A stretch of DNA of 15,000 nucleotides, taken from contig CAJNDS010002625.1 in assembly GCA_905221605.1 (NCBI GenBank), positions 22,501-37,500 on the forward strand. Reading direction: 5' to 3'. The notes under the pieces were generated by a model. The model saw nothing but the letters and a program-made list of their open reading frames with translations. It was not told the origin of the DNA and did no database searches. The translations under genes and the position numbers were made by a program. Within the stretch, counting starts at the first letter, position 1, and the number at the start of each line of letters is the position of its first letter. Source of the DNA: Symbiodinium natans (Eukaryota; Sar; Dinophyceae; Suessiales; Symbiodiniaceae). Shown here piece after piece: positions 7,576-14,667 of this stretch.

Positions 7576-7798
7576 TACGGGGGGGAACCGAAGGGGGACG
7601 AGAAACCGAACAGTCAACCCCAACAGAAACCCTTGATTTCCCTGGATCAACCACACAACAAACCCAAACCACAGGGCACTCACCTTTTACTACCAGGCAC
7701 ATGGCCCAGTCTTGAGCCAAAAAAATGATTTCCGGGTTTATTAACCCTTTTCAACTTCCAACACTAACTCTTTCTACAATACCAGTAGCAGCTCCGCA
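7576..7798 (-). repeat. 5' LTR
   Basis: This is the 223-bp right direct repeat, identical to 426-648. It lies upstream of the open frames in the element's sense and carries the same AATAAA-containing hairpin, spliced-leader-like segment (7735-7711) and GGTGAGT donor-like site. It is followed on the outside by TAGGG and then the TTTAGGG array. The transcription start and R-region limits cannot be read from the sequence. Confidence 0.93.
7711..7735 (-). promoter_or_regulatory. Spliced-leader-like sequence in 5' LTR
   Basis: This copy is identical to the one in the 3' LTR and shares GGCTCAAG and CATTTT with the 3' part of the dinoflagellate spliced leader. In the 5' LTR it lies about 200 bases upstream of the first ATG (7510), a reasonable place for a trans-splice acceptor. 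Dinoflagellates have few canonical TATA boxes, so a T-rich tract here could also be part of the promoter. Confidence 0.5.
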
Positions 7799-7893
7799 TA
7801 GGGTTTAGGGTTTAGGGTTTAGGGTTTAGGGTTTAGGGTTTAGGGTTTAGGGTTTAGGGTTTAGGGTTTAGGGTTTAGGGTTTAGGGTTTAGG
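7799..7893 (+). repeat. TTTAGGG array (about 13 units)
   Basis: This is a nearly perfect run of the plant/alveolate-type telomere heptamer directly outside the 5' LTR. Its first five bases are the right copy of the target duplication (TAGGG). It is the main remaining part of the array that the retrotransposon entered. Confidence 0.95.
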
Positions 7894-8052
7894 ATCATAA
7901 TTGACAGTAAGTGGTACTCTAAGAAGGATGATAAAGATCACCATGCGCACAGACCGCAGAGCTGCCGTAGGCCCCGCGCAGCCAGCACGCGTTCGCCGAG
8001 ATGTGAGCTAGGAGAGTCCAGATGATCAGCTCCTGGGTCCAAGCTGTGGGTG
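7894..8052. other. Unique spacer between telomere-like arrays
   Basis: This 159-bp spacer is non-repetitive. One + frame reads SKWYSKKDDKDHHAHRP before becoming Arg-rich and stopping, which is exon-like in composition, but no splice sites or homology support a gene. Confidence 0.4.
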
Positions 8053-8118
8053 TTTAGGGTTTAGGGTTTAGGGTTTAGGGTTTAGGGTTTAGGGTTTAGG
8101 GATTAGGGTTTAGGGTTT
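8053..8118 (+). repeat. TTTAGGG array
   Basis: About nine heptamer units in the TTTAGGG orientation, with one variant unit (GATTAGGG) near the right end. Confidence 0.93.
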
Positions 8119-8244
8119 CGGGTGTCCAGCCCTACGGAAACGGTCACAGCCCAGCACTCGCAGCTTTGACAGAGGTGCTGGCCCAGAAGAATATGAGGAC
8201 TGGCACCAAAACCAGGATTGTCCGCCTGGGTGGCATCTTTGTAC
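8119..8244. other. Unique spacer with exon-like stretch
   Basis: From about 8166 one + frame reads LTEVLAQKNMRTGTKTRIV, which has normal protein-like composition. The frame then runs into the TTTAGGG repeat. A CAG at about 8161 and a GTACGG at about 8241 could be splice boundaries. There is too little here to call an exon. Confidence 0.25.
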
Positions 8245-8270
8245 GGGTTTGGGGTTTAGGGTTTAGGGTT
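8245..8270 (+). repeat. Short TTTAGGG array
   Basis: Three to four heptamer units, one of them GTTTGGG, separating two unique spacers. Confidence 0.85.
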
Positions 8271-8366
8271 GACTGCATGGATTACCGAGTTCCTGACGCC
8301 CGAGGTGGCCGATCGGGATCGCCAGCGCCCAGAAAGGAGTACGCTCCTGAAGACCTGGCTATGGGC
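8271..8366. other. Unique spacer with exon-like stretch
   Basis: One + frame (from 8278) reads WITEFLTPEVADRDRQRPER and then TLLKTWLWAG without a stop. This is protein-like but in a different phase from the preceding spacer. The TTTAGGG arrays on both sides would have to lie in introns. No family is recognised. Confidence 0.25.
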
Positions 8367-8417
8367 GGGTTTAGGGTTTAGGGTTTAGGGTTTAGGGTTT
8401 AGGGTTTAGGGTTTAGG
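8367..8417 (+). repeat. TTTAGGG array
   Basis: About seven perfect heptamers in the TTTAGGG orientation. Confidence 0.93.
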
Positions 8418-9505
8418 CGACTCTGAGAGCTCCCATCATGCAGCCTGTCCGTGCCGCTGCATGCACTCCGCAGACTCAGCGCTGCGCGGGTGTTCCTTTT
8501 CTTGCATCATCGGCTCCTGGGCTTCCCACGAACCCCCAAAAGTCAAAGAGAACACAGAAAGGCTGGCAGCCTCTCGCTGATCTGGCGTCGTGAAAAAAGG
8601 CGGCGGTGGAGGGAAGTCTGCGACCGGCCCGTGTGTCTGGGCCTACGCAGCGCCAGCATGTGTCCAGCGTGATCACAGGACCATTCTACCCCCGAACCCG
8701 CCACACTCCTTTTCAATCACCATCACTCTATAGACCGTCGGGATATAGGAATCAAGGTCCACCACGGCTGAGTCGCGCCTGTGCAGCCGGAGCCTGGGTA
8801 CTGAAACCGGCAGCCATGAAGGGATCCTCCGACAGCTTCACTTGTCCAAGATGCACCTGGCACGTCTTGTTCCACAGCCGTGGGAGAAATGCTTCCGCGA
8901 ATTCCCCTACGAGCATAATTCTAATTAGTTACTTCAAGCGTCCCCGCCTTAAAGCTGAACAATGGGAGTTGTGGCGAAACCCCTTGGAGCTTTTCATTAT
9001 CCTCTGAAACAGCTCTCGTGGCCTCTCGCGCGGCCTTTTCAGGCCTCTTCGCGGGCTGCACTGACGCGCGCTCTCGCAACCAGAGCTCTCTCGCAGAAAC
9101 TATCGCCCTTGCGCGCCCCGGACCGTAGCTGACGCGGCCCTTTCATGGAGGATTTATGCCACAAGGGTGCTCCGGGGGAATCTTTGAGGGATTCTGGGGT
9201 TGTGCGCTCCAGGATATCAGACAGGATTCTTTGCCGGATTTCCGAGATGGGGTAGGCACCCCGGGGTTCTCTGCGACCCGGGCCAGGACGGGAGAGAAAA
9301 GCTGAGTGCTGAGTTCACGTCCAAGAATCGAAGGGACCGGATAGGTAGCCCCCTTCTCGAAGACATGCCCTAAACCCCAAACTGGCCCCCTAAACCTGTT
9401 TGGGGTGGATGAGAAGGAGTCAGGGGCTCAATTTCCCTTGACTTGATCTCGGCCTGCGATGCAGGTGCTGTGGGAGGCTGTTCGGACCTTGCCGGGACGT
9501 CTTTG
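8418..9505. other. Unique intergenic DNA, no supported gene
   Basis: About 1.1 kb of non-repetitive sequence of mixed composition. Open frames of 66-133 codons overlap on both strands and none has a recognisable domain. A stem-loop with perfect 8-bp arms CCCCAAAC/GTTTGGGG lies at 9375-9405. No tRNA, rRNA or snRNA was recognised. Confidence 0.5.
9375..9405. repeat. Small inverted repeat (CCCCAAAC / GTTTGGGG)
   Basis: The arms at 9375-9382 and 9398-9405 are perfect complements with a 15-base loop. The loop contains a CCCTAAA-like unit and the arms resemble variant telomere units, so the structure may derive from two opposed degenerate repeats. Confidence 0.6.
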
Positions 9506-9657
9506 AGGGTTTAGGGTTTAGGGTTTAGGGTTTAGGGGTTTAGGGTTTAGGGTTTAGGGTTTAGGGTTTAGGGTTTAGGGTTTAGGGTTTAGGGTTTAGG
9601 GTTTAGGGTTTAGGGTTTAGGGTTTAGGGTTTAGGGTTTAGGGTTTAGGGTTTGGGG
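9506..9657 (+). repeat. Long TTTAGGG array (about 21 units)
   Basis: This is the longest uninterrupted TTTAGGG run in the window. One unit has an extra G (about 9534-9540) and the last unit is a TTTGGGG variant. It is followed after 173 bp of unique DNA by an array in the opposite orientation. Confidence 0.95.
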
Positions 9658-9830
9658 CTCCGGGTTTCGGATGTTCAGGGTTTGCCCTTGGGGATGGGGG
9701 GTGGGGGGTCTTTGTATTTTGGGGTATTAGAACAATGCGCCATAACTTGGACTTGTATGCTCAGGCTCCTGCTGCCCGTACATGTTGGGTTGTGGCCCGT
9801 AGCGGGACCTGGTTCATCGCATGGCACCCA
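9658..9830. other. Unique spacer at array orientation switch, with G-rich run
   Basis: This spacer separates TTTAGGG (left) from CCCTAAA (right). It contains closely spaced G runs (9690-9693, 9696-9701, 9703-9708) able in principle to form a G-quadruplex. No gene was seen. Confidence 0.6.
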
Positions 9831-9889
9831 CCTAAACCCTAAACCCTAAGCCCTAAACCCTAAACCCTGAATCCTAAACCCTAAACCCT
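9831..9889 (-). repeat. CCCTAAA array (TTTAGGG on minus strand)
   Basis: About eight units, slightly degenerate (CCCTAAG, CCCTGAATCC), inverted relative to every array to its left. Confidence 0.92.
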
Positions 9890-10053
9890 GCATTCGTATG
9901 AATTCGTAGAACTGACCATCGGCGTAAGCTCTCATTCAATTTAAGCGCCTGCCACGCACATCCATTATTTGTGAGATGCGCCGGGATCCTCGCCCTCCTT
10001 GACCGCTTTGCAGGTGTGTCATGAAGGGGTCGACTGGCACCTGCCACATGTCA
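9890..10053. other. Unique spacer
   Basis: 164 bp of non-repetitive DNA between two CCCTAAA arrays. Nothing recognised. Confidence 0.5.
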
Positions 10054-10234
10054 CCCTAAACCCTAAACCCTAAACCCTAAACCCTAAACCCTAAACCCTA
10101 AACCCTAAACCCTAAACCCTAAACCCTAAACCCTGAACCCTGAACCCTGAACCCTGAACCCTGAACCCTGAACCCTGAACCCTGAACCCTAAACTAAACC
10201 CTAAGCCCTCAACCCTCAACCCTAAACCCTGAAC
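10054..10234 (-). repeat. CCCTAAA array with a homogenised CCCTGAA block
   Basis: The first part (10054 to about 10132) is perfect CCCTAAA. It switches abruptly to eight or nine consecutive CCCTGAA units (to about 10187). It then ends in mixed units (CCCTAAG, CCCTCAA, CCCTAAA, CCCTGAA). Variants grouped in a block indicate local duplication of one mutated unit. Confidence 0.95.
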
Positions 10235-12030
10235 CGGGGTTTAAGCAGCATGGGCCCACCGGTGTGCATTGTTTCTCCCAGTAGTCCCGCACCTCGCATA
10301 CAAATGCTGTGCCCGCTGGTGCATGCCGATGCTTCTTAGGATTCTTTCTGGCTGAGCTAGTGACTGCCTGTGGCGTGTGTTCCTGCAACATCGCTGAGCA
10401 CGCTTGCTTCCAGGGAACGAAAGCCCACAAACAAATCAAACTTCGCAGTAGTCTTCCGAGATCCGCACGGACCTATACCGCTGGACAACTTCTTCCAATG
10501 TACGGGCCTGCTCACAAGTGCCAGTTCTAATTGCAATCCGCCAGCGTGCCAAACACTGATTTGCACATTGATCGCACCTTGCCATCTTCTGGGTCGATTC
10601 TTCTCTCTGGCATTGCCGCGCTATCGCATGAGGCCTCGGAAGCAGCATGCCGGAATGCCCGTGTTTGGGCTTTGCCATCCCTAACCATGTATGCAAGGCT
10701 GTCGGAGCTGCGCCCTACTCACCTGGCACTTTAGGCCCAGGCTGCAGACCAATGTTCGTTTCGCTGATAGGAGGACGAGCCACGGCAGGGGAGGGCCAGT
10801 GACAAGTCCAAAGCGTGGCTCTGAATTTTGAGCCTTCTCGGCGACGAGGCTCAGAGGTCGTTGCGCGACTGGACTACCCAGTAGGTCTGCTACGACAGAG
10901 ACCGTGCGAGCCCGATACCTAGCAAAGCTAAGACATTAAGAAAGAAGCGATGTACAGTCAGTACGATTCATTTATGCCTATGTCATATGTTCGCGAATGG
11001 GGGGGGGGGGGCAGTGAAGGCTTTTGGGGGCAAGACAAGCCACGACTCAAACGGCCTCGCACTGATGCCGCGGCGAGCAGTCGACCTCAGCAGATCAGTA
11101 TGTCAGCATGCATATATGTGTATATATGGCCTTGTACAAGTAAATGTATGTACACAATATATAACACAATCTCTGTGGTTTGACAAGCAAGCTGAAACCT
11201 TGTTTGTGGACATGCTGGCATACTCTTAGCCATGCTCTGGCGTCCGCATGTGTGAATTCCGCAAGCCAAGCCTCTGTCACATTGACTGCGAGCAAGGGCT
11301 GAGTTCGAGGCGTCATCAATGAGGCAAAGGTCGGGGGTGCAATACCGGTAAGTGTTGCAAAGCACACCATCGGTGTGCCTGCATTGGTCTGGCACCAGGC
11401 GACAGTCGTAGAAGATATCGTCCCTGCAGAGATGCGGCGCCCCCACGTCTAAGTTTCTTGGAAGAAGAATTGAACTCGGGGGCCTCGGATTGGCCTGGCC
11501 GGTGCTAAAGGTAAAGCCGTCGCAGGCTGGGGGATTCTGGCTGCCTTTGAACCTCGGGAGCAGTCTCACATAATCTCGCCTCTTGAATCTTGAGAGAACG
11601 ACTGCGCGCAGGATTCCTCCATTTGCTTCCAGCTTTGCCAAGCCCGGTCCCATGACTTCACAGCAAGACGAATGACATCCGTATGCACCCTCCTTCTCTC
11701 CATTTCAAGTGGCTTCTAGAATGATTGCAGAGGCTCCGGCTTCCGACAGTTGCAGGTGTTGTAGTTGCCGCATTTCAGCATGCACTCTCGGGCCTCTGGC
11801 AGAATTGGCATCTAGGGGCCTTGGGGTCGGCTTTTGAATTGGTGGCGGGGGGGGGGGGTGGGGGGGGTCGTGCTCAAAACTCGCGAATCCACCTCTTGCA
11901 GCGCATGTTTTTTGAACCGTCCCGCCTCGGCTGAGGCACACTGGGTTTGATTGACCTGAGAAGCTCAAGAAGCGTGTGCACGAGCACGGGATGCCTTGCA
12001 AGCTCGCCTCGAAAACCTCTCAACCCCCAA
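10235..12030. other. Unique intergenic DNA with G-homopolymers, no supported gene
   Basis: About 1.8 kb without a recognisable gene. The longest open frame is a 188-codon minus-strand frame at 11087-11653, which has no known domain, no flanking signals and overlapping frames. G13 lies at 10999-11011, and G12-T-G8 at 11847-11867. An AT-rich patch with TATATGTGTATATATGG lies at about 11112-11130. No RNA gene was recognised. Confidence 0.45.
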
Positions 12031-12053
12031 TTAAACCCTAAACCCTAAACCCC
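12031..12053 (-). repeat. Short CCCTAAA array
   Basis: About three units of CCCTAAA in otherwise unique DNA. Confidence 0.85.
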
Positions 12054-12423
12054 TCAAGAAATTCTCCTGTTCCCTGGGCCCAAGGCCAAACATGCCGGCT
12101 CGCATCGATTGTAGACAAAATCATTGAGGGTTTCATTGCACCAAAGCCTCAGGTCCAGCAAGGCATGGCCGGAGGGCCACAGCATGCTCCGTGCCCCCAT
12201 TTGGTCACTTCTCTAAATCATGGTCCCTTGGTTGCTCTTCTAAGGCGGCCCCGTAGTATCTAGGGTACCAAACAGGGACCACAACTTTGAGAACTCACCA
12301 TTTCTCTTTGCAAAAACGCCTGCGGTGGCCTACAGCGCTGCACTAAGCGACAGACGCTGTTGTCTGAGGCTCACCGAGGACCTGCGTCGCAAGAAAAGCC
12401 TAGATACCCTACTCCATGACGCT
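12054..12423. other. Unique spacer, no gene seen
   Basis: 370 bp of non-repetitive DNA between two CCCTAAA arrays. No open frame above 60 codons and no structural RNA was recognised. Confidence 0.5.
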
Positions 12424-12530
12424 AACCCCTAAACCCTAAACCCTAAACCCTGAACCCTAAACCCTAAACCCTAAACCCTAAACCCTAAACCCTAAACCCT
12501 ATATAAACGCTAAACCCTAAACCCTAAACC
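12424..12530 (-). repeat. CCCTAAA array
   Basis: About 15 units, with one CCCTGAA unit and an ATATAAACGC interruption near 12501-12510. Same orientation as the arrays at 9831 and 10054. Confidence 0.93.
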
Positions 12531-13347
12531 AGCGCTCAGGGGAAGCTCGGAGGTGACGTCCCTGCCTGCATCTGGAAGTTGCACTCCTGCCGCAGCCGCT
12601 TGCCAAGCTCCTTAGGGTTGAGAAAATTGGGGAGATTCGGGCCCCCCTTGTTAAAAATCCCCTGTTAAGAGGGATTCTACTCTCTTGTACCGCTATTGTA
12701 GGAGAGATCCAGTTGCGACCTCGGAATTTCGTGGAGCCTGCAAGGAGAGAACATGAGCGCAAAGGCGATGAGGGTCATGCCCAGCAGTCTCCGCAGACAA
12801 GGGGGCAGTGCGTGTCTATCGCCTGGTAGAGTTTGCACAGTCGGCTGAAATCCGAGGACATCGAAACAACTTCTCACACGGCTCAGGCTTTTCATGTCGA
12901 ATTGACCATGCCTGTGTCCAAGGCAAACACATGGACTGGTCAAAGCCAAAGTTTGCATACCTCGGCTGTTGGGAAGGATCCGCGGCGCGTTGTGTCCAGG
13001 GCACCACTCCGCAGTTCGCTGAGGTGACAGCTCCAGGCAGGCCTGTAGGGCCTCTTCACGCCTGAAAGCAGAAACATCACTTGGCGCATGCTGCTCTGTG
13101 CATCCGTCCTTTTGTCTGAAGTACTCACATCCCACTCACACGCCTGTATGCACCTTTACATGATATGGCATGCCATGTCTTGCGATTTTGGACGCCGATT
13201 TGTTAAGTTCTCATGGATTGCATCGCTTTCAAGATTCATTGCGCGGACACGTGTGAACGCACCGCCCGGAGCTTACAAGTAAAGCCTGCTGACGGTGAGC
13301 GAGCATGCGTTCGCCCGAGTTGTTTCGGACAATCAACCTATTGGCGC
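12531..13347. other. Unique intergenic DNA, no supported gene
   Basis: About 0.8 kb. A 152-codon minus-strand frame (12677-13135) and several shorter + frames overlap, and none has a recognisable domain. The stretch 12625-12680 has C-rich and G-rich half-sites (CCCCCCTTGTTAAAAATCCCC, then AGAGGGATT) resembling a decayed copy of the palindromic elements farther right. Confidence 0.4.
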
Positions 13348-13447
13348 TTGGTAGGGAATGAGGGAATTCGGCACCTTATATCCCCCTATACCCTTGAAGG
13401 GATTATACAGGGGGACATAAGGTGCGAGTTCCTACTTCCCTCACCAA
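13348..13447. repeat. 100-bp near-perfect palindromic (foldback) element
   Basis: The left arm starts TTGGTAGGGAATGAGGGAA and the right arm, reverse complemented, starts TTGGTGAGGGAAGTAGGAA. The inner arms are GCACCTTATATCCCCCT and its counterpart GCACCTTATGTCCCCCT, around a CCCTTGAAGGG centre. Nearly the whole element folds on itself. It encodes nothing and resembles a foldback MITE. No convincing target duplication was seen. Confidence 0.8.
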
Positions 13448-13522
13448 CTAAGAACCAGGAAGTCAAGAGATGATTCTTGTACGTGAAATCGCACCTCACA
13501 GACCAAGCCAGCGCACCCAAGC

Positions 13523-13637
13523 GGGGTTTAGGGTTTCGGGTTAGGGTTTAGGGTTTTTGGGTTTTTAGGGTTTAATTCGGGTTTAGGGTTTAACTGGGGT
13601 TTAGGGTTTAGGGTCTAGGGTCTAGGGCCAAGGGTTT
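13523..13637 (+). repeat. Degenerate TTTAGGG array
   Basis: TTTAGGG units mixed with TTTCGGG, TTTTTGGG, TTTAATTCGGG, TTTAACTGGGG and TCTAGGG. The orientation flips back relative to 9.8-12.5 kb. The degeneracy suggests an older array than the others. Confidence 0.85.
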
Positions 13638-13755
13638 ACGGCGAGCCCTTCTGACTGCCAATTCAGAGGCAACGCCACGAGGACCGGTTGACCAAAGCTC
13701 TCTCTAAGAGGAGGCTCGGCTTTGTGGGTCAGATGAGGATTCGCTTTGAGTTTGG

Positions 13756-13900
13756 GTCCCTTTCGAGGGGTAGTTTGGGATGTTCCCCCCTATTTCTAAC
13801 AGTCCTTCATTTAGAATATAATAGGGGGTACTATAATCCCTATTTGTATAAGGAGGAATCCCAGGGGCAGTTCTTATAAGCGTTCGATCTCGAAGGGAAC
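13756..13900. repeat. MITE-like inverted-repeat element (about 145 bp)
   Basis: The outer arms GTCCCTTTCGAG (13756-13767) and CTCGAAGGGAAC (13889-13900) are complementary with small mismatches. The inner arms CCCCCTATT (13786-13794) and AATAGGGGG (13820-13828) are exact. The arms are offset by an indel. The CCCCCTATT motif is shared with the elements at 14050 and 14580. Confidence 0.55.
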
Positions 13901-14049
13901 TCTGACAAGATCTTCAGATGAGCGCTTGCATCTCTCTCAGTGTGGGTAGGTGCGCACGGGATGTGGAACGTGATGGTTGAGGCTTTCGTTCCGGCCAACC
14001 CGAATTCCGCTCTCAGTTTGTGGCTGATGTTGGCGCGTCTTTGTTAAGG

Positions 14050-14159
14050 CATGTGGGGATTTAGGAAAATAAGTGACCCCTAATATAGACCCCATATAAT
14101 AGGATTCCCTTACGATAAGGACCCCAACAAAGCACCCCCTATTTTCGTAAACCCCCATG
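14050..14159. repeat. MITE-like element with terminal inverted repeats (110 bp)
   Basis: The left end is CATGTGGGGATTTAGGAAAA, and the right end reverse complemented is CATGGGGGTTTACGAAAATA. The minus-strand translation begins MGVYENRGCFVGV, the same start as the element at 14580 (MGVSENRG). The interior is homologous to 1-84. Such translated repeats are often mis-annotated as proteins in dinoflagellate genomes. Confidence 0.75.
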
Positions 14160-14285
14160 TTGCTCTTCGTCTGCACAATGCCATGAGTGGTTCCGACAAA
14201 GCTCCGCAAAAGCAACTCAGGCGGCTGAGGTCAAAGCAATCGTGCACAGCAGACGTTGTACTTGCTGGCTTCCAGCGCACCTGAT
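14160..14285. other. Unique spacer
   Basis: 126 bp of non-repetitive DNA between the inverted-repeat element and the AAAAGCCT array. Nothing recognised. Confidence 0.5.
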
Positions 14286-14436
14286 GAACCCTAAAAGCCT
14301 AAAAGCCTAAAAGCCTAAAAGCCTAAAAGCCTAAAAGCCTAAAAGCCTAAAAGCCTAAAAGCCTGAAACCCTAAAACCCTAAAACCCTAAAGCCCGAAAA
14401 CCCTAAACCAGAAAAACCCGAAGCCAAAAAAAACCT
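14286..14436 (-). repeat. Octamer array AAAAGCCT x9 grading into AAAACCCT/CCCTAAA
   Basis: Nine perfect AAAAGCCT units (14293-14364) are followed by AAAACCCT units and then degenerate telomere-like units (CCCGAAAA, CCAGAAAAA, CCCGAAGCC). The octamer looks like a telomere unit (CCCTAAA) with an added A and a C-to-G change, amplified locally. Confidence 0.88.
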
Positions 14437-14579
14437 AAACCGATTCGTTGATGTTGGCTTCTGCAGTGCACGCTGGGGAGGTGGCAGTCTCTCCAGGTAG
14501 AGAGATCTTGAGCCACCGCATAGCCGATCAAGCCTGCCAGCAGCCGGACTCAATGGAACTTCCTAGCAGCTGCTTATTT

Positions 14580-14667
14580 GGGTGTTTCCGAAAATAGGGG
14601 GACCCTTTTGGGGGTCCCCGCAAGGGGATTCTACACTATTTCGGTACCCCTATCTTGGGAAATACCC
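14580..14667. repeat. MITE-like element with 21-bp terminal inverted repeats (88 bp)
   Basis: The ends 14580-14600 and 14647-14667 are inverted repeats matching at 18 of 21 positions (GGGTxTTTCC...ATAGGGG). An internal hairpin has perfect arms GGGGACCC (14597-14604) and GGGTCCCC (14612-14619). The + translation begins MGVSENRG. It belongs to the same broad family as 1-84 and 14050-14159. Confidence 0.78.

Larger units (their letters stand above)
426..7798 (-). mobile_element. Complete non-autonomous LTR retrotransposon, copia-like priming, Gag-like coding only
   Basis: Two 223-bp direct repeats, identical as read by eye, bound a 6,927-bp interior, and TAGGG is duplicated outside. On the minus strand the order is 5' LTR (7798-7576), primer-binding site (7575-7561), three open frames (7510-1021), untranslated tail, hairpin, purine tract (656-649), 3' LTR (648-426). 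The LTR termini are TG...TA instead of the usual TG...CA. The PBS matches the anticodon arm of initiator tRNA-Met, which points to the Ty1/copia style of half-tRNA priming. No reverse transcriptase (Y/F-x-DD), integrase (HHCC, DDE), RNase H or protease signature was seen in the three frames, so the element is probably mobilised in trans. Identical LTRs imply a recent insertion. It could also be read as a dinoflagellate version of the plant TR-GAG or LARD classes. Confidence 0.88.

Noticed and set aside
6933-7715. 260-codon plus-strand open frame crossing into the LTR
   Set aside because: It is the antisense shadow of the WW-domain frame and is Ser/Pro/Thr-rich as expected of a complement.
11455-11540. 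Possible minus-strand tRNA (GAATTGAACTCGG looks like a T-arm)
   Set aside because: The T-stem does not pair beyond three bases and no consistent acceptor stem or D-arm could be formed.
11087-11653. 188-codon minus-strand open frame
   Set aside because: No recognisable domain, no splice or start evidence, several overlapping frames. Could be chance in this composition.
12677-13135. 152-codon minus-strand open frame
   Set aside because: Overlaps three other frames of similar quality and has no domain.
14293-14364. Regular short repeats considered as a CRISPR array
   Set aside because: Units are head-to-tail with no spacers. The context is eukaryotic and telomere-like.
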